64,000 bases of DNA from Podocnemis expansa (GCA_007922195.1 ML681963.1:137582357-137646356), one strand, 5' to 3'; counted from the first letter of the stretch, positions 1-10,947 are shown. A program made the numbers and translations. Notes: generated from the sequence alone by a model not told the origin.

Positions 1-1226
1 ACTCTGGGTTCAAATGAATACATCTTCACAGACATTCAGTCAACCCACGCAATTGATGCTGTGCTGTTGCAGGTGCTGCCAACAGTTCAGTCTAGCTCAG
101 TGTGGGGTGGGGAAGGGAATTTGGCTCTAACCAGAAGTAGGAGGTGATGTAGTTGCTTTCTGAGAAAAGGCAAGAAGGTCTGCTAATCGAGGCCTAGTTC
201 CACAAAAGGATTTAGGCATTGCAACTCTTAACTCTTAGGTGCTCTGCCACCTATTAGAATTCATAGCCTCGAGTTAGGTGCCCAGTCTTCCCATAAAGTT
301 TGTGAGAAGAGTTAGGTGCCTGAGGATATGAACTCAGGAGCTGGAGGTGTAATCCGAAGCTCAAATAGACATAACTATGCTGCTCTGGTCAGGCTAGTAT
401 GCTAAAAATAGAAATGTACCTTCAGTAATGTGACTAGTAGACAAGACTACTCCCCTGGGTGATGGTCCCATCAAAGACTTAGCTATGTACTTGTGCCCAT
501 GCTGCTGAGGCTGCACTTCTATTTTCAGCATGCTGTTTGTCAGAGCTAGCACAGAGACTAAATGGGAAATTATACCTTCCACTTCTAATAGGGATGCACC
601 CCAGGAAAGGGATCCACACAAGACAGCAAGCTGAGCCAAGAGACAAATGCAGAGGAAGGGGGCCCTGATGGTCAAAGCTGTTTGGTGTCTAACCTTATTG
701 AGCTAAGACTGAGGTGCCAGGCTGACAGGCCAGAAATAGATCCCCTCAAGAGTTTCAACTGCCAACCATCTCCAACTCTTGGAGTTACACATCTAAGTCA
801 GATCAGCATTTACTAGTCTGTCGTGAAAAACCAGAAAGAGAGAGATCCCACCCCGTTATAACTAGTACAGTGGTTAGACACTCACTTGCATTCAAGGCCC
901 TGCTGTATGTGAGTTAGAACAGGGCCTTAAACTCACTTCTCCCCCATCCCAGGTGCAATGAACGCTGTAGGGCAAACAAGATTTTGTGAAGGTGAAGTAT
1001 TAGTGGGCGGGGGGGGCCTCCCAGACACAGTTCCACTCTGCTAAACTATGTAGGAAACGAAGTGATTAAGTAATAATCTGTGAAAGTTATAGTGTTAAGT
1101 AGCTGTTAAATTTCTGATAGTAGCGATTAATGCCCATCAGCAGCAGTCTCCATGACTAGGGGAGAGCCTGATCACCCCTTTCCTATGAAACAAAGGACCC
1201 CAGTGGCTATAATTGTTAGCCTATTT
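1..1226. other. Upstream DNA, no gene seen
   Basis: This is non-coding-looking sequence. The only open frames are short and have no recognisable domain. There is a G run near 1007-1016. I see no repeat with clear ends before the hAT element at 1227. Confidence 0.6.
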
Positions 1227-1386
1227 CAGGGGCGTCGCTGGCGCCGGGCTTATGGGGCGCAAGCCCAGAGTCCCAGCACCCGAGCCCCGGATCTGCTGCC
1301 GGGCTGCCCGGAGCAGTGGCTGCACATGAGCCCTGAGCCTCAGCATACCGAGCTCCGGGTCTTTTTCGGGGCCAGTGGTGCTTCTG
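1227..1386. mobile_element. Non-autonomous hAT element, GC-rich family A
   Basis: A 160-bp element starts CAGGGGCGTCGCTGGCGC, and its other end, read on the minus strand, starts CAGAAGCACCACTGGCC. It is flanked by a perfect 8-bp duplication GCCTATTT at 1219-1226 and 1387-1394. An 8-bp duplication together with CAG..CTG ends is the hAT signature. Differences between the two ends are mostly G-to-A or C-to-T, as expected from decay of methylated CpG. It encodes no protein. Related copies lie at 3815, 24903 and 34573. Confidence 0.8.
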
Positions 1387-1394
1387 GCCTATTT

Positions 1395-2787
1395 CCTGAC
1401 TTCAGTGAACTTCGCTGTAGGACCTTGGAGGGTGCCTCAGAGGCAAGGCCGACTCTACTGTGAGGCAAGAGACAGACATGGCTTCAGGTGATGGTTCTTA
1501 GGGGCACCTAGCCCCCCTAAGATCAGGCTGGTTCGTGCCTCTTCAACTCTTTCCTAGCAGCTCAGGCATTGTTAGTCAACCTGCAGCTTAAGTCGTGTAG
1601 GCAGAATGTACTTTAAATCCCCCTGCAGGCAGACGCTGGAGATTTATGCACTTTGGAAAACCATTTACAACCTCCATGAATGAGACGGGAGGGTGCCAAA
1701 TCAAAATTTGGCTTGGGGCGCCACAGCCCTTTGAGCCGGCCCTGCTCAGAGGACATCACTCTCCTGTTGAAGACCGTGGTTGCAAAGGGGTCCCTAGCTG
1801 CTGATTGGGTTGTAAGCCTGTCTATATTTATTTTTAACTCTGAGTATATCATTTTGTCTGGGTATTAGTTAAGTAACCTGTTAGTTAATAAAACATGTTT
1901 TATCTGCTATTTCCATCTTGGTGATTATTGCTACTGGAATCCCAGACCTGAATCTCACTTGGATTTGGGGAACAAACACTCAAAACTAAGGCTAATGTTA
2001 TAAAATGATCAGATACCCAGGCCCAATAAACACTCAGAATTAAGACAAACACCACAAAATGCCCAGATACAGAGTTTTTGAAGGAAAGAGTTTCTTTACA
2101 TCTGGGGACAATGCATAGATTATCCAAAAGGTACTAAGTTTGGTTTGAAAGTTATAAAGTCCAGAGATACATAATCTACAATATTGCAGATTAAGGTTTA
2201 TCAATTTACTGATACAGTTGAGAAATAAGCATTCAAATGTTCAGGTACATCACTCATAAAAAAAAAAGTGTTGAGGGTGGTTAGGGGAGAGTAACTGTAA
2301 CAATGAATATTCATTATCCCTCATTGAATGGTAAATTCAGACTCAGTAGTCCTTCAGCAACTATGATCCACAAAGGAACTCCCACTAATTTGAATAGATA
2401 GATTTAGTTATTCTGGACCTGATCTGGAAACTCATATGAAAAATCCTATTGACTGCACCTGCACCAGGACTACTCTCACACAACTGAAAGGTTGCAGGAC
2501 TGAAGCTTTAAACTATAATAGGTGCTGTGAAACAATGTAAATAGGTGCATTTCAGGCGCAAGTGAAATGAGCTCTTTATGAAGGCCCTAATTCTGCAGTC
2601 ATACTTCCATGGGTGGATCCTCTTTGACTTCAGTGGGACTCCATATGGACATGGGGAACCACACATAGGAATCTCCTTAAAGGATCAGGGCTACAGTTTT
2701 TGTGCATCAGGGCTTAACAAGTGGCTTCACTGAAGTCCATCAAACTATTTGCATGTGTCTGATATACAGGGGTAGTATACACAGTTG
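1395..2787. other. Non-coding DNA with a diverged tandem duplication
   Basis: I see no gene here. Two diverged copies of a roughly 54-bp unit lie back to back at 1971-2024 and 2025-2078; each has an A-A-Y-AAACACTCA start and an AGATAC near its end. The stretch 2585-2700 resembles an old interspersed repeat containing the phrase GACTTCAGTGGGA, seen in other forms at 22240-22310 and 50414-50513. Confidence 0.45.
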
Positions 2788-3311
2788 CAGAGCCATAACT
2801 AGACATTTTTGCACCTGGGCAAGCAGCCCCAGATGCCTCACCCCCAGCCCCAATCCAGCCAGGGTCCTGCTTCTGCAGCAGAAAGCTTGCACCACCACCA
2901 GTGATTCAGCTCTTTCCCCAGCTGCCACCAGAGGCGGTGGGAAGCTTGCACCACCGTCGGCAAGCCAGTGAGATCCAGATCTGTCCCCACCCACCGCCGC
3001 AGGTGGGTGGAAGCTCCTGCCACCTCTGAGGGTGGCTGGGGACAGATCTGGATCCCTGCAGCCTGCCAGTGGTGGCAAGGGTTCCTCACTGCTGGGGCCG
3101 TGCCAGGGAACTGGATTTTCCAGCAGCAGCAAGCCCCACTCAGCAGAAGGCGGCCCAGCAGCGGTGCTGCTGGAAGTTCCAGGCGCCAAATTTTAGAGGG
3201 CGCAGGGGACAGATCTGGCTCTATCCTCAGCTGCTGTGGGAAGCCACATCCATCCCCTACGCCCTCTAAAATCAGCACCTGGGGCATTGCCCCGGCCTAG
3301 TTACGGCCCTG
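2788..3311. mobile_element. Non-autonomous hAT element, family B
   Basis: A 524-bp element has ends CAGAGCCATAACTAG and CTAGTTACGGCCCTG, which are inverted repeats of each other apart from a few changes. It is bounded by a perfect 8-bp target duplication CACAGTTG at 2780-2787 and 3312-3319. The body is GC-rich, with repeated CAGATCTG/GGACAGATCTGG phrases. It opens several overlapping frames of 90-150 codons that have no domain and should not be read as genes. Confidence 0.85.
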
Positions 3312-3319
3312 CACAGTTG

Positions 3320-3806
3320 GCAAATGATTCTGAGACCCTTTTTTCTCCAAGTAGCTATACAAATGTGAATAGTATTATGTTGTTTATTTAAATTTGATTT
3401 ACATACCATTTCTTATTTGGATCATATGTGGTGTCCATAGAAATTAAAACTAAACAAATACAAAATGCCTTAAGATAAGTGACTGCCCCTTTATCTCCTC
3501 TGAAATGGATGCTAATTCTAGCTGATTGTTATTAATTACAAGCCTGATTAAATACTTGTTTACATTCCTATTATATTTGTATTTATAATATTTTTGTTCT
3601 GCTATTTAGGTAATAGTTTTTATTTCTCAACACTCAATATGTTTGAATTTACACTAAAATGCATTTTTTCTAAAGCATTCTAAGAAATGTAAAGTTCCTT
3701 AAAGTATTTTTGTGTAGTAGTTGTCTGAATTTTTTTCAGATCCGAAAGGAAACGCCATCATTTTTACTAACAAAATGAGTGATCCATTTAGGCTACACAT
3801 TTAGGC
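3320..3806. other. AT-rich non-coding DNA
   Basis: Plain AT-rich sequence between two hAT insertions. I see no gene, repeat end or structure in it. Confidence 0.5.
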
Positions 3807-3814
3807 CCCAATCC

Positions 3815-4105
3815 CAGGGGCATCGCTGGCGCTGGGCACTCTGGGGCACATGCCCCGAACCCCAGGGCCAGTGCCCCGGATCTCCGGCCCAATCGGGCTG
3901 GAGATCCCGGGCCTTGCTGCTCGTGGCCATGGTGGCCCGGTCCCCAGCCGCAGATGCGGGGCCTAGCTGCCTGTGGTGGCGCGGCGGCACCTGGCCCTGT
4001 CCTTGGCCAGAGGGCGGGGCCTGCAGGCTGTGGGCGGGGCCTGTGGGCCGGGGGCAGGGCCTGGGCCCGTGCCCTGGGTCCCTCCCCCAGCAAGCAATGC
4101 CCCTG
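3815..4105. mobile_element. Non-autonomous hAT element, family A
   Basis: A 291-bp element starts CAGGGGCATCGCTGGCGC and ends GCAATGCCCCTG. A perfect 8-bp target duplication, CCCAATCC, lies at 3807-3814 and 4106-4113. The GC-rich body produces spurious open frames on both strands. Same family as 1227, 24903 and 34573. Confidence 0.87.
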
Positions 4106-4113
4106 CCCAATCC

Positions 4114-4700
4114 TGCAAATGCTTAAGCATATGCAAAACTTTATGCACCTGCATAGTCTCATTGACTTCCATGGAGTTGTAAAACTACGTAAAGTTATTC
4201 ACATGGTTCGATGTTTGAAAGATTTTATGTTTTGTAAAAGCAAGGTCTTGAAAAAACTATGATCAAGAAAGCTTTCCTCCATAAAAGTCAACTAAACTAC
4301 ATTTGTGTAGGTTTAATCATTCACCTGCAGTGTCCCTAACTTAAGATTTACAGCTTTGATTTGCTGTAACAGGTTGACCTGATTATACACCTTGGGCTTT
4401 TTCAGCAGCAGTCGACCATTGTTTACACAAGGAACATAAAATCCCTTGCGTAAACAGCAGGGACTTTCTAACCTGACATTACACATTAGGGGAAAGCCTA
4501 CCACAAATTGCTTGTGGTTGGCTTTCTCCCTCGCCCCTGACCCCCAGGACTTCTGGGGTTGGCTTCCAGAAGTGGTGCAGTGAGTTCATGCTTGCCGTGA
4601 TCTGCTCCCAGAAGGGCAAACTGACTGGGGCGAAATTTGCCACCATCAGTATAGACATATCCCATGACTTACGTTCACCTACATTTATTTTGCTCACAAT
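4114..4700. other. Non-coding DNA
   Basis: No gene or recognisable repeat is seen between the hAT element and the Penelope tails that follow. Confidence 0.45.
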
Positions 4701-5232
4701 TCTGTAAGTTCTTCGATCTTCAAGGTCTGATGAAGTGGGAGAAGCTCATGAGATAAATAAATAGGTTAGTCTTTAGAAGTGCCATCTGACTAGGGTTACC
4801 AGATGTCAGGCAAAAGGAGGACATGTCCTCCTTTTTACCTTCACGTCCTCCGTCCGGCAGGCATTTTAAAAATACCTGATTTTGTCTGGCTTTTTACTTA
4901 CAGGGGTTAAAGCAAGCTGGAATGCCCTGGAACATTTTATGTTTAGGGGGAAGCGTTCCAGGGCCCCTAAAACCAGAAGAATATTACATTAATAACACAT
5001 TTTCACTGTTTGTCCTCCAATGTCCTCTTTCCCATGCTTTTATATCTGGTAGCCCTACACCTGACTCCTCGTTGGCCTTTCTGTAAGTTCACCCATCTTC
5101 GAAGCATCTGAGGAAGTGGGATCTTCTCCCACGAAAGCTCATGCAAAAAATAAATCTGTTAGTCTTCAAGTGCCACACAACTGCTTGTTGTTTTTTTTAC
5201 TGGACTAGACTAACACGGCTATCCCTTTGAAA
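4701..5232 (+). mobile_element. Two Penelope-like 3' ends in tandem, split by a hAT insertion
   Basis: Copy 1 (4701-4790) contains CTGATGAAGTGGGA and a GTTAGTCTTTAG stretch. The hAT element at 4791-5057 interrupts its tail, which resumes at 5066 with a TCCTCGTTGG stretch matching the family's TCCTTGTT. Copy 2 then starts immediately at about 5079 and runs through CCCACGAAAGCTCATGC and GACTAACACGGCTATCCC to about 5232. A head-to-tail arrangement of truncated copies is typical of Penelope-like elements. The family is assigned by the shared 3' end with the coding copy at 23200-25370. Confidence 0.75.
4791..5057. mobile_element. Non-autonomous hAT element, family C
   Basis: A 267-bp element has inverted ends TAGGGTTACCAGAT and ATCTGGTAGCCCTA and is flanked by CATCTGAC (4783-4790) and CACCTGAC (5058-5065), a 7/8 target duplication. 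It is inserted in the tail of a Penelope copy and so is younger than it. Opposite-orientation relatives lie at 17311 and 50169; they share the segment around CCCCTGTAAGTAAAAAG. Confidence 0.82.
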
Positions 5233-5496
5233 TCCTGCCTAGAACTTGAAAATTAGCACGAAATTGACCATTAACCAAAGTTAAACTAACTTGTCTGCTT
5301 TCATTGCCCAAAGTGAGTGAAACGTAAAAAGCACATTAATCCTGAGAAGTAAATGACATTCGAAAATCTTTAACTTGCAAGATGAGACTTAACCCCCCCC
5401 CCCCAACCAACAAAACCCCGAAGTTTAACCCCCAGCCTCCCTTGAACCCGACAGGCATTCAGTCTGATAACTTCCTCGGGCTGGAGGGTGCTTGCG

Positions 5497-5503
5497 TGAG
5501 TCA
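5497..5503. promoter_or_regulatory. Possible AP-1 site
   Basis: TGAGTCA, the consensus AP-1 (Fos/Jun) site, lies at the upstream edge of the CpG island, about 600 bp before the putative start codon. A 7-bp match can occur by chance; only its position makes it worth noting. Confidence 0.3.
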
Positions 5504-6108
5504 TTTCAGAGCAGCCGGGTTGTGTTGTGTCACTGCTTCGTCTTTCCCCGCAACGTCGAGGAGGAAGAACCGAAAACCTCTTTGATTAGCATATTTCTTC
5601 AGAGCTGACCCCTGTTAAATCTCGCCCTGTGTGTGTGTGCGCGCTCCCATCTGTGTTTATGGGAAATCACGAGGAGCCCAAAGAGCAGCCACACGCCCTT
5701 CGCCCCGCGGTGCTGCTGCTGAGTTTTGCGGACCGTCTCGGGCTGCTAAAGCCGAGCAGCAGCCTCGTGGCCGGGGCTGGCTAGCGTCCTTTCGGCCGAG
5801 ACTGGGAGGAGGGAGCCCATCCCTCGGGCTGCGTTTCCAAGCCGCTGGCAGCAGGAATGTGGGAGGGCTAGAAAGTTGCGAGCGAGCCACTTCCTCGTCC
5901 AGCCCAGCTGGGAGGCAGAAAGGGGGATGAATGTCAGAGCGCTTCCCAGCAGCGAAAGGGCCTTTTAAAGCCCTGACGAGCGGAGGCCGGTCCCCCGGCA
6001 GCGGCGGAAGCCAGCTGTGCGTCTCCGCTCCCCCGGCGGCCGCGCGCCCCTGCCATGTCCCCCGGGGAGCCCGAGCGCGGCTGAGCGGCCGGGGAGCCCT
6101 CCGGGACC

Positions 6109-6168
6109 ATGCAGCGGCGCGGGCGGCGCTTGCTCCTCCGCCTGCTGCTCCTGCTCTGCCTCGCCAAG
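6109..6168 (+). CDS. Putative first coding exon: signal peptide of an unidentified secreted or membrane protein
   Basis: The ATG at 6109 has an A at -3 (GGGACCATG). It opens exactly 20 codons that read as a textbook signal sequence: an Arg-rich N-terminus (MQRRGRR), a leucine-dominated core (LLLRLLLLLCLA) and a final Lys. The frame meets a strong splice donor, AAG|GTAAGG, with GT at 6169-6170, so the intron is phase 0. It lies inside a CpG island, which supports a real 5' exon. A long first intron after a signal-peptide exon is common in vertebrate genes for receptors, matrix proteins and secreted factors. I do not recognise the gene from 20 residues. I found no second exon downstream, so the rest of the window is probably intron 1. 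An alternative is that the ORF reads through and the donor is chance; the combination of features makes that less likely. Confidence 0.6.
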
Positions 6169-6489
6169 GTAAGGCGCGCCGCGGCTCCGCCTCAGGCAGG
6201 TGCTGGGCTGCTGGGCTGGCCGCACTGGCGGCGAGCTGTGGGCCCCTTCAGGTGCCTGTGCCGCAAGGGCAGCCGCTTCGCCGCCCGAGCGAGTTTCAGG
6301 CTGGCCAGCAAGAAAACACAAACCTAGTCACCAGTTGGCACCGTCTCGGCCTTCCCGGGAGCTGGTCCTGCTCCCACTGCAGCCCGGCCCGCTAATTCCT
6401 CCTAGACTGTGCGCGCAAACAATCTGGGGGTGCGCAAAAATATTTGTTGTGAGCACCAGTATTGGCACTGTTGATTTTTTGTGTGCGTT

Positions 6490-6809
6490 TCCAAAGGGAT
6501 AGCCGTGTTAGTCTAGTCCAGTGAAAAAACAACCAGCAGCTGTGTGGCACTGTAAGACTAACCAATTTATTTTTTGCATGAGCTTTCGTGGGAGAAGATC
6601 CCACTTCCTCAGATGCTTGGAAGGTGGGTTTGCTGTTACTTTATGACCTGATCCTATGTTTTACACCCCCTTGCATTTAGTTTCATTCCTTTCTGTAAGT
6701 TCACCCGTCTTTGAAGCATCTGAGGAAGTGGGATCTTCTCCCACGAAAGCTCATGGAAAAAATAAATCGGTTAGTCTTAAAGTGCCACACAACTGCTTGT
6801 TGTTTTTTT
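6490..6809. mobile_element. Inverted pair of Penelope-like 3' ends
   Basis: A minus-strand copy (about 6490-6626, starting CCAAAGGGATAGCCGTGTTA) is followed directly by a plus-strand copy (about 6629-6809). The plus copy includes part of the 3' UTR (TTTGCTGTTACTTTATGACC), the block CTGAGGAAGTGGGATCTTC and the terminal GTGCCACACAACTGCTTG. Head-to-head joining of a short inverted 5' piece to a longer direct copy is a known product of Penelope retrotransposition. Confidence 0.75.
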
Positions 6810-7017
6810 GTGCGCACTTTATTTTGTCCCAGGCGCAGGTTTCATGACCTGTGGGCGTGCGCGCAGCTTAGAGGGAACAGTGCCCAAGGCGGGTCCTTCA
6901 CCTGCGGGCAGGGGAGAAGCGAGGACTCCTCAAGGCTTCCCGCAGCCCAGGTGGAGTTTAGCTGTTTCTGGCGCAGAGGGATGCAGCTCACCAGCTGTGT
7001 GAGCTACTTTTCTCATT

Positions 7018-7243
7018 TCCAAAGGGGTAGCTGTGTTAGTCTAGTCCAGCAAAAAACCAAACACCCCCCCCCCAAACAAACAAAAAAACCCAAACCAAAA
7101 CAAGGAGTCCTGTGGCACTTAAAGACTAACAGATTTATTTTTCACCTAAGCTTTCGTGGGAGAAAATCCCACTTGGACAGATGCTTCCAAAGATGTGAAA
7201 AATAAATCTGTTAGTCTTTAAGTGCCACAGGACTCCTTGTTTT
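7018..7243. mobile_element. Inverted pair of Penelope-like 3' ends
   Basis: The minus copy runs from 7018 (CCAAAGGGGTAGCTGTGTTA) to about 7196 and contains a C run and an A-rich expansion near 7063-7100. A short plus copy (about 7197-7243) ends in GTGCCACAGGACTCCTTG. Same family as the other Penelope tails. Confidence 0.72.
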
Positions 7244-10012
7244 TCTGCCTACTTTTCTAAGTCTGGACTAGTTAAGGAAATGGACCACTTCTGTGTGGCT
7301 TGAGCGAATCTGGCAGCATTGTCCTGAAGAAAAGAGAGCTTCTAGCCAGGCTTTCTTTGTGTCCCTCCAACAGCCTTACTAATCACTCACTGCCCCTTCT
7401 TTGTCGCAAGAGTAATTTACAGGTGGGACCCAAGTATTTCCCTTCCTAGAACTGAATACTCCCAAGGGCGGTGAAAACTTGAGGCATGGGCAAAGGTTGT
7501 TTTGGCTACCGCCTTGCAATGCGATTCCATGAATCAGAGCCCTGTGCCTCCATGGGCTTGCCTTGACTTCACTGCATTGAAGAAAATAAGATGATGTGCA
7601 GGGAGCTGCCTGCAACATACCCCATTGATTTCACTGGGGCATAGGGACCTGCTAGCAAGGTACAGACTCCAAAATGCGATCATTAACTTGAGTCCAGTGT
7701 TTTAATAAAAATCCCTCCTTTAAACCATGACGCCTTCCTAATTACGCTTTAGGCAGTTAGGTGCTTTTTTTCTTTCTGTCTCGGTTCATTACATTGAAAG
7801 TAATATATTTGTATAACTACACTTCATTTTTGATTGATTTTTGACATGGCCATAAATGTGAAGAACTGATCTAGAATGTGTAAAGTTATTCACCTTAACC
7901 CTCTTCTTGGTCTTTCTGTAGTATTTGACATGAAAGGCCAGTTTTTGGCAGGAAAGGGGAAAAAGAAAGCCACCTAAGTTCTCACTTGAATAAAATGTAA
8001 AAGCGATAAGGGAGACCTGTCTTTGTTGAGGGCCTGATTCTTCAAACTCTTGCTCACATGAGTTGTCCTAACTCACGTGATTTCAGTAAGGCTACTCACA
8101 TGAGTAAAGCTAGTTTTTGTGATCTAGCTGCTATGTTTGTACGTCCCTATTGACTGCAATGAAGGAACCATTTTTAAACTTACTGAGTTGTGGAAAAGAC
8201 CGTATCTGTGAGAACTGACATCTTTAAAATTACACTAACTATTTAACGTTAGGGATTTGACAGCAGAGGCCCCAGTTTTCAAAAGTGGAGGCTATAACAG
8301 GATATTCCAGTTATGCTTTTGGATGTCTGCTTTATCACTTAGGTCTGTAAATGCCCTTTAAAATGCAGTGAACAACCTGATCCTATAGCTACACCATACA
8401 CAGAACTCCCCCTGAAGTTGCATCAGTGCATTCAGTATAGGATTGTGATGTAACTGTTGATTTGAGTTTCCAAATTAAGGATTGGGATGGTTTATCAGGG
8501 GCACGATATTTGAAATTTGGGCTTGGTGTCTATACATGTAATTGGGTCAATTTAATACCTTGTGCAAGACATTAAAGTCAATCCTGTTAGAGTAGGAATG
8601 AATTTGAAACACTTTTGCATTACATTTGACATGTATAATAGTCGCTGTTAATCACCACTATCGAGTCTTGTTTAACATCTGTGGCATAATAAACTGCATG
8701 TGTACTGTTTCCTAAATTTTGGTTTTTAAACCGGAGTTGCTGTAAATCAACTTCACGTACACTTAATTACATCTAGATTAAAAATAAAAGTTTAATTAAA
8801 AAAAAATAAAGAAAATTGCTCTATAGCAAAGATCTAAAGTGACGCTGATTTAGGGCACAATTAAATTTTAAAAAATAAGAAAAATACCGGGCTTTCTCTG
8901 GTGCATTGAGTATCCTGTTTCTGGGATGTACTGTTCATCTAGAAGTTTGATCAGTTCGCACACCAACTTCATTAGGTAGATAGACAAAGGCAACGCTTAC
9001 CTGTGGAGATTAAAACATTTGATGTCTTATCTCTGAGGTGTATTTTGAAGTGATCTTTTGCTGTAAAATATTTTTTGGTTGTTTTTAATTTGTGAAGTTA
9101 TATTTGGATATACAACCCCATCCTCCAAAACAGATGATTGATTGTATGCGGCATCGAACAGTTGTGTAGAGCTGTAGGGATAAGTGCTTTCCTTGGCCTC
9201 GGCCCCAATAAATGTTTAATTGTCATGCTTCTGAATGTCCAGAATAATAAATAGCTAACTTGAATGCCTTTTATAATATTTAGTAAATCCTCTCTTTTTA
9301 ATGTGACAGAAAATCATAAAATGGTTTCCTCGTTTCTGTGTGTATTGCCTGCATACATTGCCACCAACAGTCTGATTACAATCTCAGGGCCTGCCATACG
9401 TCCAACAGTGCATGTCCATGCACACGCAAATCCACTTCTGCGTGTTTGAGATCAGAATTAGAGCCCACAGTAAAGATATATTGTCTGTGCAAACAGCATC
9501 ACTTTTAATAGTACTTCCTCAGCTGTGTTAGCTACGTGCACTCATGGTCACAAATTTACATGCCATGTAAATTTTTTGGTTGGAACTACTAAATATGAGA
9601 AAGCCAGAGAGAGAATGCTAATGAATAAAGTCTTGTTTGGTTGTTCGTCATGTAAGACTGGATTTTACTAATCCATGTAATTTTAATTTGCACACTTCCT
9701 GCTTCCTTTTAGAATTGCAGTGTACTAAGGGTGAGCATTTCCACATTTGCTATGAGATAAAGGTTAGAAATTGTGAGTTTGAGTTGTAGCATAAAACCTT
9801 CACCACCGTTTTAATTAAGTGCTTCCAAGTCTAACCGTGGGAGAGGGTAGTTAAAATACATTCATCATTGGTCCCAAAATTATGGTCTGTGCACAACTGG
9901 TGGTCTGCAGAGAGCTAGCTGCTCTTATGGGGTCAGGTCTTTTCCTTGGTATCTGGGTCTTTAGTTGCAACTAAGAGCTTGAACACCTCTAAAAGTAAGT
10001 GGAAATGAGAAG
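7244..10012. other. Intron-like DNA, no gene seen
   Basis: AT-rich sequence without recognisable coding content. Around 8030-8110 and 8370-8450 there are fragments that look like an old interspersed repeat (CCTGATYCT and CTCACATGAGT phrases), too diverged to delimit. An A-rich patch lies at 8780-8890. Confidence 0.5.
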
Positions 10013-10226
10013 TTCCAAAGAGGCAGCCGTGTTAGTCTAGTAAAGCAAAAAATGGGAAGGAGTCTTGTGGCACTTAAAGACTAACAGATTTATTTATCGC
10101 ATGAGCTTTCGTGGGAGAATATCCCACTTCGTCAGATGCTGATGAAGTGGGATATTCTCCCACGAAAGCTCATGCGATAAATAAATCTGTTAGTCTTTAA
10201 GTGCCACAAGACTCCTTGCTTTTTAT
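10013..10226. mobile_element. Penelope-like inverted pair forming a near-perfect palindrome
   Basis: Left arm 10057-10135 and right arm 10139-10217 are 79-bp inverted repeats with one mismatch (GTCAG against CTGAT at the centre) and a 3-bp spacer ATG. The arms are the Penelope 3' end (CCCACGAAAGCTCATGC and GTTAGTCTTTAAGTGCCACA). The left, minus-strand copy extends further, to the terminal AGGCAGCCGTGTTAGTCTAG at about 10021. Near-identity of the arms suggests the two halves were made together or kept alike by gene conversion. Confidence 0.85.
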
Positions 10227-10764
10227 TGGAAATGAGAAGAAGCCAGCCTAGTTGCTTTTACAAAGGACAGACCACTGCTCTTAGGAGAGTAAACAGTAGC
10301 CCCCCTCAAGGACTCGGGCTCCCGGTCAGACTGAACCAGCCCCTCCAGCAGAGGTGGATTGTTCAGGAAAGAAGGGTTTAGGGAGCTAGGGAAGACAGTA
10401 ATTTAGAATGCCCAGAGGAGAAGGGGGCCGAAGTGTGTGTGGGGAAGTGGAGGACCTGACATCTAGGAAGCATGTACAGAAGAAGAGGAAAGGAACAGCT
10501 GCACTCACCCATCAATTCTGCTAATCTAGAAGCCTGTACCCTGTAAGTGTAGAAGATAGATCCAGCTTTTCCCATATATCCAAAATCATAGGGGAAAAAT
10601 CCAAGATTAAGTGAGAAAAGTATTTTATAATACATTGTGCTTGGACAGATGCATGTGATCAGGTCAAAACTATGCCTATCGACGCGTGACATAATTTAGT
10701 TACATTTCATTCTGATTATCGACATAACATAGTGTATGCCAGGCTGCAGGAAAACAAGGAAAAA
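10227..10764. other. Intron-like DNA, no gene seen
   Basis: Single-copy-looking sequence between two Penelope pairs. The longest frame, 104 codons on the minus strand, shows no domain. Confidence 0.45.
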
Positions 10765-10947
10765 AAAAAGCAAGGAGTCTTGTGGCACTTAAAGACTAAC
10801 AGATTTATTTATCGCATGAGCTTTCGTGGGAGAATATCCCACTTCTCCCATGAAAGCTCATGTGATAAATCTGTCAATCTTTAAGTGCCACAAGACTCCT
10901 TGCTTTTTTTGCTTTACTAGACTAACATGGCTGCCCCTTTGGAACTG
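10765..10947. mobile_element. Inverted pair of Penelope-like 3' ends
   Basis: A minus copy (about 10765-10845) meets a plus copy (about 10846-10947) at the CCCACTTCTCCCATGAAAG junction, so the two copies share an eroded centre. The plus copy is complete to the family's terminal GACTAACATGGCTGCCCCTT. Confidence 0.78.

Larger units (their letters stand above)
5480..6330 (+). promoter_or_regulatory. CpG island / promoter of the host gene
   Basis: CpG density and GC content rise sharply from about 5480 and fall off after about 6330, while flanking DNA is CpG-poor. The island holds the ATG and splice donor of the putative first exon, so it is the likely promoter and 5' UTR. I see no convincing TATA box. 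Two upstream ATGs (5927, giving a 13-codon frame, and 5931, out of frame with 6109) would precede the main start if transcription begins upstream of them; the start site itself cannot be placed from sequence. Confidence 0.75.

Noticed and set aside
2740..3300. Overlapping 110-149 codon ORFs
   Set aside because: They fall in the GC-rich body of a hAT element with an exact 8-bp duplication and have no domain.
5931..6395. 154-codon ORF in the CpG island
   Set aside because: It crosses the putative exon's splice donor, is out of frame with the signal-peptide ATG, and has low-complexity composition typical of CpG-island DNA.
10013..10226. CRISPR or regulatory hairpin
   Set aside because: The palindrome is fully explained by two inverted Penelope tails, and the genome is a vertebrate one.
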